Assembly (NCBI RefSeq): GCF_048892425.1
Contig: NZ_JBLZHU010000006.1
Coordinates: 124,001 to 188,000, forward strand
Direction of reading: 5' to 3'
From: Pacificispira sp002696645
GTDB taxonomy: Bacteria; Pseudomonadota; Alphaproteobacteria; UBA8366; Aestuariispiraceae
DNA: 64,000 nt
Below are positions 50,086-59,681 of this stretch, in pieces (within the stretch, counting starts at the first letter, position 1; the number at the start of each line of letters is the position of its first letter). Under the pieces are notes generated by a model. That model was not told the origin of the DNA and made no database searches. It was given only the letters and a program-made list of their open reading frames with translations. Made by a program: the position numbers and the translations under genes.

Positions 50086-51735
50086 ATGGCAGCCAAGGAA
50101 GTTAAATTCGGCACAGACGCACGGGCAAAGATGCTCCGCGGCGTAGACATTTTGGCCGATGCGGTCAAAGTCACACTGGGTCCTAAAGGCCGTAACGTCG
50201 TGATCGACAAGGCTTTCGGCGCACCGCGCATCACCAAAGATGGTGTTACGGTCGCGAAAGAAATCGAACTGTCAGACAAGTTCGAAAACATGGGCGCACA
50301 GATGGTGCGTGAAGTTGCCAGCAAGACCAATGACATGGCGGGCGACGGCACGACCACTGCAACGGTTCTGGCCCAGGCCATCGTTCGTGAAGGTGCCAAG
50401 GCTGTTGCCGCTGGCATGAACCCGATGGATCTGAAGCGCGGTATTGATCTGGCTGTGGATGCGGTTGTCAAAGACATCGCCAAGCGCGCCAAGAAAATCA
50501 AAACCAGCTCTGAAGTTGCACAGGTCGGCACGATCTCTGCCAATGGCGACAAAGAAGTTGGCGAAATGATCGCTGCAGCCATGGAAAAGGTCGGCAACGA
50601 AGGTGTTATCACCGTCGAAGAAGCCAAAGGCCTGACCACGGAACTGGAAGTTGTCGAAGGCATGCAGTTCGACCGCGGCTACCTGTCTCCTTACTTCGTG
50701 ACCAATTCTGAAAAGATGGTTGTCGAACTGGAAAACCCAATGATCCTGCTGCACGAGAAGAAACTCTCGAACCTGCAGGCCATGTTGCCCGTTCTGGAAC
50801 AGGTTGTACAAAGCAGCCGTCCGCTGTTGATCATTGCTGAAGACGTTGAAGGCGAAGCCCTGGCGACCTTGGTTGTGAACAAGCTGCGCGGGGGCCTGAA
50901 GGTCGCTGCAGTGAAGGCACCGGGCTTCGGTGACCGTCGTAAAGCCATGTTGGAAGACATCGCCATCCTGACCGGTGGTACGGTGATTTCCGAAGACACC
51001 GGCATCAAGCTGGAAAGCGTCACGCTTGCCATGCTGGGCCAGGCCAAGAACGTCACCATCAACAAAGACGAAACCACCATCGTCGATGGCGCCGGGAAGA
51101 AGAAAGAAATCGAAGGCCGTTGCTCGCAGATCCGCCAGCAGGTTGAGAACACCTCTTCTGACTATGACCGTGAAAAGCTGCAAGAGCGTCTGGCCAAACT
51201 GGCTGGCGGTGTTGCCGTGATCAGCGTCGGCGGTGCGTCCGAAGTTGAAGTGAAAGAAAAGAAAGACCGCGTTGACGACGCCATGCACGCAACCCGTGCC
51301 GCTGTCGAAGAAGGCGTTGTCCCAGGCGGTGGGTCGGCTCTGTTGTATGCCACCCACGCCCTGAAGAAGATGGAAGGTGCCAACCATGATCAAACCGTGG
51401 GCATCGACATCGTGCGTCGCGCCCTGACGGCTCCTTGCCGCCAGATCGTTGACAATGCCGGTGAAGATGGTGCTGTCATTGTCGGTAAGATGATGGAGTC
51501 GAAAGACCACAACTGGGGCTTTGATGCTCAAAACGGCGAATTCTGTGATCTGGTGAAAGCCGGTATCATCGACCCTGCCAAGGTTGTGCGTTCTGCGCTT
51601 CAGGATGCTGCCTCGGTTGCTGGCCTGCTGGTCACCACCGAAGCCATGATCGCTGATAAGCCTGAGCCTAAGGGCCAGGGCGGCGGCGGCATGCCCGACA
51701 TGGGTGGCATGGGTGGCATGGGCGGCATGATGTAA
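50086..51735 (+). CDS. groL: Chaperonin GroEL
   Basis: A 549-residue chaperonin subunit assembling as two stacked heptamers. It opens AAKEVKFGTDARAKMLRGVD, has the ATP-site DGTTTATVLAQAI and GGGSALLYA segments, and ends in the Gly/Met-rich tail GGMPDMGGMGGMGGMM. Length is normal. It is co-transcribed with groES, with a good ribosome binding site (AAGGAGT) before ATG 50086. Confidence 0.99.
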   Translation: MAAKEVKFGTDARAKMLRGVDILADAVKVTLGPKGRNVVIDKAFGAPRITKDGVTVAKEIELSDKFENMGAQMVREVASKTNDMAGDGTTTATVLAQAIVREGAKAVAAGMNPMDLKRGIDLAVDAVVKDIAKRAKKIKTSSEVAQVGTISANGDKEVGEMIAAAMEKVGNEGVITVEEAKGLTTELEVVEGMQFDRGYLSPYFVTNSEKMVVELENPMILLHEKKLSNLQAMLPVLEQVVQSSRPLLIIAEDVEGEALATLVVNKLRGGLKVAAVKAPGFGDRRKAMLEDIAILTGGTVISEDTGIKLESVTLAMLGQAKNVTINKDETTIVDGAGKKKEIEGRCSQIRQQVENTSSDYDREKLQERLAKLAGGVAVISVGGASEVEVKEKKDRVDDAMHATRAAVEEGVVPGGGSALLYATHALKKMEGANHDQTVGIDIVRRALTAPCRQIVDNAGEDGAVIVGKMMESKDHNWGFDAQNGEFCDLVKAGIIDPAKVVRSALQDAASVAGLLVTTEAMIADKPEPKGQGGGGMPDMGGMGGMGGMM

Positions 51736-51777
51736 GCATCACGCTGACCTAGCCTACGCCTAAGAAACTAAAGATTG

Positions 51778-51807
51778 AGGCCGTCGGATCCGTCCGGCGG
51801 CCTTTTT
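51778..51807 (+). terminator. Rho-independent terminator after groEL
   Basis: AGGCCGTCGGA (51778-51788), loop TCCG, and TCCGGCGGCCT (51793-51803) form an 11-bp stem with one G-U pair, followed by TTTTC. This ends the groESL transcript. Confidence 0.92.
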
Positions 51808-51894
51808 CTGTATCAGGCGTCTGGATTGAGTCTTTAATCCTTTGGCGCATCCCATTAGGTTGGCTCCATAACAGTTACAAATGAGGCCCTCTTT

Positions 51895-52911
51895 ATGTCC
51901 CGCACATTGATGCTTGATCAGGTTCATGCGCTCAGTAAGGCAGCACTGATCGGGGCAGGGACATTAGAAGAGTCTGCGTCCATTGTGGCTGACAGCATCG
52001 TCGATGCGGAGGCCGAGGGCATCCGCGCCGTCGGATTGGCCTATCTGCCTTACTATTGTCAGCATGTCCGCGTTGGAAAGGTTTCAGGCCTTGCGGTGCC
52101 GAAGGTGAAGCAGACCGGCAAGGCCGCCCTGATGGCCGATGCGCGCAACGGGTTCTGCCATCCCGCCTATGTGGAGGGGGAGAAGAAATTCTACACCCTT
52201 GCCCGAAATTGCGGCATTGCCGGGTTTGGTATTCAGCATTCCTATGCCTCTGGCGTGATCGGTTGGTTCGTGGATCGCATTGCCAAGGCCGGACTGGTTG
52301 GATTCTGCTTCACCAATGCCTCGGCATCCATGGCGCCGGCCGGGGGAAATCGTCCGCTGTTTGGCACCAATCCCATTGCCTTTGGCGTGCCCCGTGACGG
52401 CAAGCCGCCCCTGGTAATCGATCAATCCTCTACAGCCACATCCCGTGTCAGTATCGCGGCCAAGATGGAAGCGGGGGAGCCGATACCGGAAGGGTGGGGC
52501 CTGGATGCGATGGGCAATCCCTGTACCGATGCCAAGACAGTTCTGGGCGAGGGGTCTATGGCCCCGTCTGGCGGCTATAAAGGGGGCGGATTGGCGTTAT
52601 TGGTGGAAATCATGGCCGCTGGATTGACAGGGGCGAATTGGTCCTTTGAGGCATCGGATTTGGGCAATGATGCCGGTGGCCCGCCGGATATCGGACAATT
52701 CTTTATGGCGATTGATCCGACCGCTTTTGGAGGCGCGAATTTTTCCGCCCGGATCGAAACTCTGTTTCAGGCGATGCTGGATCAGGACGGGGTGCGCCTG
52801 CCGGGGGACCGGCGCCACGCGCATCGCCTGAAGGCGGCACGGGAAGGGGTCGTGGTTCCAGATAATCTATTTCAGACGTTGCGCGACTATGCCCGCGGAG
52901 AGGCCGCGTGA
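51895..52911 (+). CDS. Ldh family malate/L-lactate-type dehydrogenase
   Basis: A 338-residue NAD(P)-dependent oxidoreductase of the ldh2/type-2 malate-lactate family. Visible segments: VDAEAEGIRAVGL (active-site His region varies), FGTNPIAFGVP, LVIDQSSTATSRVSIA, and GSMAPSGGYKGGGLALLVEIM. Substrates in this family include malate, lactate, ureidoglycolate and delta-1-piperideine-2-carboxylate; none can be assigned. The usual RxxSHG motif is not obvious: the aligned place reads GIRAVGLAY. Activity may therefore differ. It is followed by an overlapping IMPase-family gene. Confidence 0.85.
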   Translation: MSRTLMLDQVHALSKAALIGAGTLEESASIVADSIVDAEAEGIRAVGLAYLPYYCQHVRVGKVSGLAVPKVKQTGKAALMADARNGFCHPAYVEGEKKFYTLARNCGIAGFGIQHSYASGVIGWFVDRIAKAGLVGFCFTNASASMAPAGGNRPLFGTNPIAFGVPRDGKPPLVIDQSSTATSRVSIAAKMEAGEPIPEGWGLDAMGNPCTDAKTVLGEGSMAPSGGYKGGGLALLVEIMAAGLTGANWSFEASDLGNDAGGPPDIGQFFMAIDPTAFGGANFSARIETLFQAMLDQDGVRLPGDRRHAHRLKAAREGVVVPDNLFQTLRDYARGEAA

Positions 52912-53726
52912 CAGCGGCGGCGCGGGTTGATCCGGATAAGGTTCAATCGATCCTGCGGGATGTCGCGGAAAGAATCGTCCTGCCGCGCTTTGATGGGTTG
53001 GCAAAGCATGAAATCATCGAAAAGGCCCCCGGTGATCTGGTCACCGTCGCGGATATCGAGGCGGAACATGTCCTGACAGAGGCTTTGTCGGCCCTGTTGC
53101 CGGGATCCCGTGTTGTTGGGGAGGAGGCTTATTCCAAATCCAATGACATCCTGGATCGGTTTGATACGCCAGGCCCTGTCTGGCTGATTGATCCGATTGA
53201 TGGTACGAAGAACTTCACCAAGGCGAGTGAAACCTTCTGCATGATGGTGGCCCTGGTGGAGAATAACCGCCCGGTTATGGGCTGGATCCATGACCCCATT
53301 CCCAATCGCACCGTCTTTGCAGCAGAGGGTGAGGGGGCCTGGCTGGACGGAACACGGCTGATAATACCAGACCCGCCAGCAGATTCAGCGAAAGTCGGTT
53401 TGATCAATACTTGGTATTTTGATGAACCCAAGCGCAGCGCGTTGCGTAGTGCGGCGCGGGCGCGGTTTGGCGAATTGGTGTCCCTATCCTGCGCCGGCCA
53501 TGACTTTTTGGCCCAAACATTGGGGTCGCGCCATTTCAGCTTTTACCGACGGTTATGGCCCTGGGATCATGCGCCAGGAACCTTGTTGATCCGAGAGGCA
53601 GGCGGCCATGTCGCGCGCATCGACGATGCCCCCTATCAGGCCGGAACACGCGTCCACGGTCTGTTGAGCGCACCAAACAAAGAGGTTTGGACGTCAATCC
53701 GCGATTACCTGTTGCTGGATTTTTAA
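52908..53726 (+). CDS. Inositol monophosphatase family protein
   Basis: A 272-residue Mg-dependent sugar-phosphate phosphatase. Metal ligands sit in VGEEAYS (Glu), WLIDPIDGTKNF (Asp, Asp) and RLWPWDHAPGTLLIREAGG (the C-terminal Asp). Members hydrolyse inositol phosphates, histidinol phosphate, PAP or fructose 1,6-bisphosphate; I cannot choose. It starts at GTG 52908, overlapping the preceding dehydrogenase stop by 4 bp, so the two are co-translated. Its 3' end overlaps that of the TPR gene by 4 bp in convergent orientation. Confidence 0.92.
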   Translation: MTAAARVDPDKVQSILRDVAERIVLPRFDGLAKHEIIEKAPGDLVTVADIEAEHVLTEALSALLPGSRVVGEEAYSKSNDILDRFDTPGPVWLIDPIDGTKNFTKASETFCMMVALVENNRPVMGWIHDPIPNRTVFAAEGEGAWLDGTRLIIPDPPADSAKVGLINTWYFDEPKRSALRSAARARFGELVSLSCAGHDFLAQTLGSRHFSFYRRLWPWDHAPGTLLIREAGGHVARIDDAPYQAGTRVHGLLSAPNKEVWTSIRDYLLLDF

Positions 53727-55006
53727 TCCACCAGAAGAACCAGTGCCTCTTCCGAGAAGGCTTGAATGGCAGCCTCTATCTTTTCATCGATCTTACCATC
53801 GATTGGGCCCTGATAGTATCCGCGCTTCTGGAGGTATTCCTGATACATCTGAACGCGATCTGCACCGCCTAATTCCATGGACAGGCGATAGAATTTCATC
53901 GCCTGACCCTGATCGCCCAACAGGGTATGAACCGCAGCCGCCGTATCAGCATTATCGGCATTTTCGTCCAGTTTCAGCGACTTTTCGACATAGTCCAATG
54001 CCGCTTTCGGGTCGCGAAAGGATTTGTCTTCCGCAGCGACAAGCAACCATGCGATGGAATTGTAATAGTCCGATATCGGCTGGATCTGGACCGCAACATT
54101 CAGATTATCAAACGCCTGTTGATAGTCTTTGCGGTCCATATAAATCATGCCGCGGCGATGCCAGGCAACGGCCCGTGTCGGGTCCAGATTGATCGCCTGG
54201 GTATAATCCGCCAGCGCGGCATCGATGTTATCGGTCCGCTGATTTGCCATTCCCCGGAACATAAGGGCATCCGGATTTTCTTCGCCATGGTCGATAGCGA
54301 AACTGAAATCTGTGAGCGCCTCTGTCGGATTGCCCCCGAACAGATAGGCCAGGCCCCGTCTGGTATACAGCGAATACCGGTTAGGATCGATGTCGATGGC
54401 CTTTGTATAGGCGGCCTGCGCGGTATCGAACTGCTTCAGTTCTACATGCAGATTACCCAGCGTCACCAATGTGTTGATGTCCAGCGGGTCAATTTTCTGT
54501 GCCTGATCAAGGTCACGCAGGGCGGCGTCAATATTGCCCATCTGGGCATAGCTGGAGGCACGACCGGCATAAAGTGCCGCTACCTTTGGCGCGATTTGTA
54601 GGGCCAGGTCATAGTCCTGTATCGCCTTTTGATGCTCCCCCATATCGTCAAATGTGCGGGCGCGCCCATCCAGAAAGCCGATATTGTTGGGCGCCAGATC
54701 AAGTGCTTCGGTAAAGTCTCTCAGCGCCGCAGTATAATCAAAGAGGTCAAGAAAGGCCGATGCGCGATAGGCCAGGGCGGTTGCGCGCCCCTCAGTGGAC
54801 AGGATTTCACTATCCAGCAATGTTGTGCATATGTCGCGTCGTTGACTGGGCGTATTGCCTGCCCCCAGACAGCCCCTCAGCAATTGGGTCATTTTCTGCG
54901 GGGTGTCGCCGTCCGGGCTGTTGTTTAGCATCTGACCATAGCCGATCGTCGGCAGAAGGCAGGAAAGAAACAGGGTGAAAGCAAGGGTTCGAATGCGTAC
55001 CATCAT
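53723..55006 (-). CDS. Secreted TPR-repeat protein with C-terminal peptidoglycan-binding-like segment
   Basis: A 427-residue protein. A signal peptide covers residues 1-24 (LAFTLFLSCLLPTIGYGQ). About nine tetratricopeptide repeats follow (AYRASAFLDLFDYTAALRDF, LDGRARTFDDMGEHQKAIQD and so on). The last 40 residues (YQEYLQKRGYYQGPIDGKID and EAAIQAF) resemble a PG_binding_1 repeat, which suggests it docks on the cell wall. The function is probably as a periplasmic scaffold. It is monocistronic and diverges from the small secreted-protein gene. Confidence 0.85.
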   Translation of the reverse strand: MMVRIRTLAFTLFLSCLLPTIGYGQMLNNSPDGDTPQKMTQLLRGCLGAGNTPSQRRDICTTLLDSEILSTEGRATALAYRASAFLDLFDYTAALRDFTEALDLAPNNIGFLDGRARTFDDMGEHQKAIQDYDLALQIAPKVAALYAGRASSYAQMGNIDAALRDLDQAQKIDPLDINTLVTLGNLHVELKQFDTAQAAYTKAIDIDPNRYSLYTRRGLAYLFGGNPTEALTDFSFAIDHGEENPDALMFRGMANQRTDNIDAALADYTQAINLDPTRAVAWHRRGMIYMDRKDYQQAFDNLNVAVQIQPISDYYNSIAWLLVAAEDKSFRDPKAALDYVEKSLKLDENADNADTAAAVHTLLGDQGQAMKFYRLSMELGGADRVQMYQEYLQKRGYYQGPIDGKIDEKIEAAIQAFSEEALVLLVD

Positions 55007-55110
55007 GAACTGAGCCTTTTGGATCGTCTGTTGCTATAACGTAACGCAGTATGGCGGTGTTTCAATCTGTCATCCTTCCATTCCGGCCTGGATATTGCGA
55101 GAGTGTGGGC

Positions 55111-55635
55111 ATGAAGACAGTATTCTTGACCGCCCTGATCCTCGTATTGTCTGGCATGTCTGCTGCGGCGCAGACAGTGCCGGATCATCCATTCACCAAT
55201 GCCACGGGCGCAGGGCCTGAAACGACAACAGAGCGGGAACAGGATAATCTGCCCTATCCCCCTGCAAAACCTGAATTTCTGTTGCGTATGTCTAAAAAGG
55301 AATGCCAGACGGTCTTGCGCCGCGCCGTTGTGCCCAGTGCGGACTATGTTCCGGGGCTGGATATACGGGGCAATGCCGTTGCCGGGGCGACTCTTCCGGG
55401 GACCTTAACCGCACAGGATATCCTGCCGGAAGAGATCGCCTTCGAACTGGCGCTGAATCCGATGGTTTTCGCTGGAAATCCGACGCTGCAGACCCTGTTT
55501 GCCAATTCATCAACCAGTCTGGGGATGGTCCGATACAATCTTGCATCCGGGAAGCTGACCCTGAATGACAAAGCCCTGACACCTGATACCGAGGCAGAAA
55601 TAATCGCCCTGTGCCAGCAGGCCGTTCAGCGATAG
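55111..55635 (+). CDS. Secreted protein of unknown function
   Basis: I do not recognise this family. It has 174 residues with a signal peptide of about 21 (MKTVFLTALILVLSGMSAAAQ). The mature part has two cysteines (KKECQTVLRR and IIALCQQAV) that may pair. Its middle (IRGNAVAGATLPGTLTAQDILPEEIAFELALN) has a regular, compact look. ATG 55111 is chosen because it begins the signal peptide; the frame could be extended to 55051. It lies between the TPR gene and proS. Confidence 0.75.
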   Translation: MKTVFLTALILVLSGMSAAAQTVPDHPFTNATGAGPETTTEREQDNLPYPPAKPEFLLRMSKKECQTVLRRAVVPSADYVPGLDIRGNAVAGATLPGTLTAQDILPEEIAFELALNPMVFAGNPTLQTLFANSSTSLGMVRYNLASGKLTLNDKALTPDTEAEIIALCQQAVQR

Positions 55636-55723
55636 CGCATCCACTGACTGCGGCTTTACCTTCACGGCGCTAGGCCTTAGATTGCGCGCACTTAACAACC
55701 TTAGCCTTAAGGGTAGATTTCTG

Positions 55724-57073
55724 ATGCGCTTGTCCCCTGCCGTCCGCTTGAGTGAGTATTTCATGCCCACCCTGCGGGAAACCCCCAGCGAGGCGGAAAT
55801 CGTCTCCCACCGTCTGATGTTGCGTGCAGGCATGATCCGGCAGGAATCTGCTGGTATCTATTCCTGGCTGCCGACAGGCTATCGGGTGCTGCGCAAGATT
55901 GAACAGATTGTCCGTGATGAAATGGACCGTATTGGCTGTCATGAAGTCCTAATGCCAACGATCCAATCCGCAGACCTTTGGCGCAAATCCGGTCGGTATG
56001 AAGATTACGGCAAGGAGATGCTGCGCATTACCGATCGGCACGAGCGGGAAATGCTGTATGGCCCCACGAATGAGGAAATGATCACCGATATCGTTGCGGA
56101 ACATATCAAGAGCTATAAAGACCTGCCCCGAATGATGTATCATATTCAATGGAAATTCCGCGATGAGGTCCGCCCGCGCTTTGGCGTGATGCGGGGTCGG
56201 GAATTCCTGATGAAGGATGCCTATTCCTTTGATATCTCCCAGGAAGCGGGCCGTATCTCCTATAACAAGCAATTCGTTGCCTATCTGCGCCTATATGCCC
56301 GCATGGGCTTGAAGGCCATACCGATGGCGGCCGATACGGGTCCCATTGGTGGTGATATGAGCCACGAATTTATCATTCTGGCCGAAACCGGCGAAAGTCA
56401 GGTCTGGTGCGATACGGATCTGCTGAAGCTGGACCTGCTGAACATGGATATCGATCACCGCAATGCCGACCAGATGAGCGAGGTCATCGGCAAGGTGACG
56501 TCTTTCTATGCGGCAACCGATGAGATGCATGATGAGGAAAAATATCAGGCAGAAGTTCCAGCCGATCGTCAAATGACGGCCCGCGGGATCGAGGTCGGCC
56601 ATATCTTCTTCTTCGGCGACAAATATTCCGAGCCTATGAACGCCAAGGTTCAGACGGCGGATGGCGGCTTCGCAACGGTCCAGAGTGGATCTTATGGTGT
56701 GGGTGTCTCACGCCTGTTGGGGGCGATCATTGAGGCCTGTCACGACGATAACGGCATTATCTGGCCGGAAGAGGTTGCCCCGTTCCGCGTTGGCCTGATC
56801 AATCTGCGGGTGGGGGATGAGGCCTGTGATGCAGCCTGCGAAGACTTCTATGCCAAGCTTCAGGCCGCAGGGGTGGACGTCATGTATGACGACCGCGATA
56901 CGCGCGCCGGTGTGAAATTCGCCGATATGGACCTGATTGGCCTGCCTTGGCAGGTGGTGATCGGACCAAAAGGCGTTGCAAATGGCATCGTCGAGCTTAA
57001 ATCCAGAAAAACCGGGGAGAAAGAAGAGCTCTCTCCAGAAGCGGCCCTTGCTAAGTTGTCTGGGTCCAAATAA
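55724..57073 (+). CDS. proS: Proline--tRNA ligase, short form
   Basis: A 449-residue class II synthetase charging tRNA-Pro. Motif 2 is MMYHIQWKFRDEVRPRFGVMRGREFLMKDAYSF and motif 3 is SGSYGVGVSRLLGAIIE. The anticodon-binding domain closes the protein (INLRVGDEA, VDVMYDDRDTRAGVKF). The 180-residue editing insertion of E. coli ProS is absent, as usual in alphaproteobacteria, which rely on separate trans-editing proteins. ATG 55724 follows AAGGG by about 10 bp; the frame extends to 55682. Confidence 0.97.
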   Translation: MRLSPAVRLSEYFMPTLRETPSEAEIVSHRLMLRAGMIRQESAGIYSWLPTGYRVLRKIEQIVRDEMDRIGCHEVLMPTIQSADLWRKSGRYEDYGKEMLRITDRHEREMLYGPTNEEMITDIVAEHIKSYKDLPRMMYHIQWKFRDEVRPRFGVMRGREFLMKDAYSFDISQEAGRISYNKQFVAYLRLYARMGLKAIPMAADTGPIGGDMSHEFIILAETGESQVWCDTDLLKLDLLNMDIDHRNADQMSEVIGKVTSFYAATDEMHDEEKYQAEVPADRQMTARGIEVGHIFFFGDKYSEPMNAKVQTADGGFATVQSGSYGVGVSRLLGAIIEACHDDNGIIWPEEVAPFRVGLINLRVGDEACDAACEDFYAKLQAAGVDVMYDDRDTRAGVKFADMDLIGLPWQVVIGPKGVANGIVELKSRKTGEKEELSPEAALAKLSGSK

Positions 57074-57106
57074 GGCTTTCCGCCGCTGTGAAAGGGCGCT
57101 TTGACG

Positions 57107-58351
57107 ATGTTTACAGCTGTTGAGCGGTTGGTTGCCTTTCGCTATTTGCGGGCCAAACGGCAGGAGGGATTTATCTCTGTCGTTGCCTGGTTCTCTTTAT
57201 TGGGAATCATGCTGGGCGTGGCGACCCTGATCATCGTCATGTCGGTGATGAATGGGTTCCGGGCTGAATTGCTGGGGCGCATTATCGGACTGAATGGGCA
57301 TGTTACCATCGGGTCCGTTGAAAGACGGATTGAGGCCTATCAGGAGATCACCGACCAATTACTGGCCCGCCCGGACGTGCTGGCCGCAACCCCGATGATT
57401 GAAGGTCAGGTCATGGCAAGCGCCAAGAATGGCGCAGCAGGGGCTTTGGTTCGGGGCGTGCGGGCAGCAGATTTTGAAGCGCGCCCAATTCTGCGGGATT
57501 CCCTGATCGCCGGCAGCATGGATAACTTCACGCAACAGGACGGAATCCTGATCGGGGTTCGGATGGCCAGTCGCCTGGGGCTGACCTTGGGGGACTCGCT
57601 GACGCTGATTTCTCCCAATGGAACGGTAACAGCATTCGGCACCGTGCCCCGCATGAAGGCCTTTCCCATCGTCGGCATTTTTGAAGTTGGCATGTATGAA
57701 TATGACAATACCTATGTCTATATGCCGTTAAAAACAGCGCAGGCCTTCTTTCGAACAGGCGATGCTGTTGGATCAATTGAGGTCATGTTGAAAGACCCTG
57801 ATGCGGCCAAGGCAACAGCCTTTGACCTGCGGGGCAGTCTTCCCCCTGGATATACGGCCACAGATTGGCAGCGTGTTAATTCCAGCTTTTTCAATGCGCT
57901 ACAGGTGGAACGTAATGTTATGGCGCTGATTCTGTCACTGATCGTTGTGGTGGCGGCCTTCAATGTCATATCGTCCCAGATCATGTTGGTTCAGGATAAA
58001 TCCCGCGGCATCGCCGTATTGCGCACCATGGGGGCGACGCGGGGATCCATCCTGCGGATATTCTTCATGACCGGCAGCTCGGTTGGCGTCATTGGTACTG
58101 TTCTGGGGGCCACGCTGGGTATTTCCTTCGCGCTGAATATCGAGAGCATTCGACAGGCGATTCAAAGCCTGTCGGGCGCCAAGTTATTCGATGCGGAAAT
58201 TTATTTCCTGTCTCAATTGCCGGCTAAAATTGATCCGACAGAGGTGATCGTCACCGTGACATTTGCCCTGGTAATCAGCCTTCTGGCCTCAATTTATCCG
58301 GCCTGGCGCGCGGCGCGATTGGATCCTGTAGAGGTGCTGCGCTATGAGTGA
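57107..58351 (+). CDS. lolC: Lipoprotein-releasing ABC transporter permease (LolC/LolE family)
   Basis: A 414-residue inner-membrane permease. It has an N-terminal membrane helix (FISVVAWFSLLGIMLGVATLIIVMSVMNGFR), a periplasmic domain of about 230 residues, and three C-terminal helices (NVMALILSLIVVVAAFNVIS, and the FtsX-like IAVLRTMGATRGSILRIFF). It extracts lipoproteins to LolA with LolD. A single permease plus LolD is usual outside the gammaproteobacteria. ATG 57107 lies 10 bp after GAAAGGG. It overlaps lolD by 8 bp. Confidence 0.94.
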   Translation: MFTAVERLVAFRYLRAKRQEGFISVVAWFSLLGIMLGVATLIIVMSVMNGFRAELLGRIIGLNGHVTIGSVERRIEAYQEITDQLLARPDVLAATPMIEGQVMASAKNGAAGALVRGVRAADFEARPILRDSLIAGSMDNFTQQDGILIGVRMASRLGLTLGDSLTLISPNGTVTAFGTVPRMKAFPIVGIFEVGMYEYDNTYVYMPLKTAQAFFRTGDAVGSIEVMLKDPDAAKATAFDLRGSLPPGYTATDWQRVNSSFFNALQVERNVMALILSLIVVVAAFNVISSQIMLVQDKSRGIAVLRTMGATRGSILRIFFMTGSSVGVIGTVLGATLGISFALNIESIRQAIQSLSGAKLFDAEIYFLSQLPAKIDPTEVIVTVTFALVISLLASIYPAWRAARLDPVEVLRYE

Positions 58352-59042
58352 CGAGACGACCGTATTGCGCATGGACGCGGTTGAGCGAACCTATAAGACA
58401 GCCGCCGGACCCCTGACAGTGTTGGATGGTGCGTCTTTGCATGTCAGCAAGGGGGAGTTGGTTGGGCTGGTTGCGCCCAGTGGGACCGGGAAATCCACCC
58501 TGTTGCATATGGCGGGTCTGTTGGAATTGCCTGACAAAGGCGATGTCCTGATCAATGGACGGGCCTGTGGCACGCTGGGGGACCTGGAACGCACGGCGAT
58601 TCGGCGCAAGACCATTGGGTTTGTGTATCAGTTTCATCACCTGCTGCCGGAATTCTCTGCCCTGGAGAATGTGATCTTGCCGCAAATGGTGGCGGGGGAA
58701 ACAAGACGGGCTGCCCGTGATCATGCAGCAGAATTGCTGGAAAGCGTTGGTTTGACGTCTCGCGCCACCCATCGGCCCGCCAAGTTGTCGGGTGGCGAGC
58801 AACAGCGGGTTGCCGTTGCGCGGGCCCTGGCGAATTCACCGGCTATCCTGTTGGCAGATGAACCGACCGGCAATCTGGACCCCAAAACTTCTGAGATCGT
58901 GTTTGATCTGTTGGTAAAGCTGGTGCGGGAGCGCGGGATGAGCGCCCTGATCGCGACCCATAACATCGCCCTGGCACAGCGTATGGACCGCGTGGTGACA
59001 TTGGGGGCTGGCAAAATTCAGGGTTTTTCTGCCGAGTCCTGA
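58344..59042 (+). CDS. lolD: Lipoprotein-releasing ABC transporter ATP-binding protein LolD
   Basis: A 232-residue ATPase. Walker A reads APSGTGKST (44-52), with Ala in place of the first Gly; this is a change I believe is common in alphaproteobacterial LolD. The signature is LSGGEQQRVAVARAL, Walker B is ILLADEPTGNLD, and the switch His is in IATHNIA. It powers lipoprotein release by LolC. It overlaps lolC by 8 bp, and the downstream gene is convergent. Confidence 0.96.
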   Translation: MSDETTVLRMDAVERTYKTAAGPLTVLDGASLHVSKGELVGLVAPSGTGKSTLLHMAGLLELPDKGDVLINGRACGTLGDLERTAIRRKTIGFVYQFHHLLPEFSALENVILPQMVAGETRRAARDHAAELLESVGLTSRATHRPAKLSGGEQQRVAVARALANSPAILLADEPTGNLDPKTSEIVFDLLVKLVRERGMSALIATHNIALAQRMDRVVTLGAGKIQGFSAES

Positions 59043-59078
59043 AGGCGTTCAGGGGATCGGATGCCTTTCAAGATTCCA

Positions 59079-59681
59079 TCACCGAAGCTCGAAGGCCAGC
59101 AGGATCAGGGACATGGCAATCAGCCAACTGCCTGCGATTCGAATGCCAATCACCGCGATGGGGTGCTGAAGCTTCGCGCTGAGTGCCATAATATTCAGGG
59201 CGATGATGTTCACCCCGATCCATATCCCAAAGCCCAGCAACAGGGTTTCGTTTGCCTTTAGGGCTTCCGGCTTTGAATCCAGGCCAACGCACAATCCGGC
59301 CAGCGCAAAAACACTGACATTCAATAAGCTGGGCAGGGGTCTGTTTACAGCCAGCAGGGTACCAGCGATCAGGGTCATAGCGGCCAGTGTCAGGCTGGTG
59401 ATCTGGGTCAGATCTATCCAGATCGTTGCTGCATATCCGACGACCAGTCCTGCATTCAATGCGGCCAGCAAAGGCGGAATTTGGCGATCCTGACGACGGC
59501 CCATCCATAAACCGATCCCAATCAACAGCAACAGGTGTTGGGGAACGGCGACAGGATGCAGCAAACCGTTTGGGAAAAGGCCAACGCCGGAGATGCTGGT
59601 ATGGGCATCTGCCGGTGTCGCAAGGCCCAATCCGCCCCCCACCAGGATAAGCAGGGGGAGAAAGAGACGCTGACCCGTCAC
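59079..59681 (-). CDS. HupE/UreJ family membrane protein (second of pair)
   Basis: A 200-residue inner-membrane protein with a cleavable signal (ending PADAHT) and about six hydrophobic segments. It has the family opening SGVGLFPNGLLHPVAVPQHLLLLIGIGLWMG, including the metal-candidate His residues (HP, QH). HupE/UreJ proteins transport nickel or cobalt, though some lack proven roles. It is weaker in family conservation than its upstream neighbour. The GTG/ATG start overlaps the upstream stop by 4 bp, so both are co-translated. No urease or hydrogenase genes are in the window. Confidence 0.82.
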   Translation of the reverse strand: MTGQRLFLPLLILVGGGLGLATPADAHTSISGVGLFPNGLLHPVAVPQHLLLLIGIGLWMGRRQDRQIPPLLAALNAGLVVGYAATIWIDLTQITSLTLAAMTLIAGTLLAVNRPLPSLLNVSVFALAGLCVGLDSKPEALKANETLLLGFGIWIGVNIIALNIMALSAKLQHPIAVIGIRIAGSWLIAMSLILLAFELR

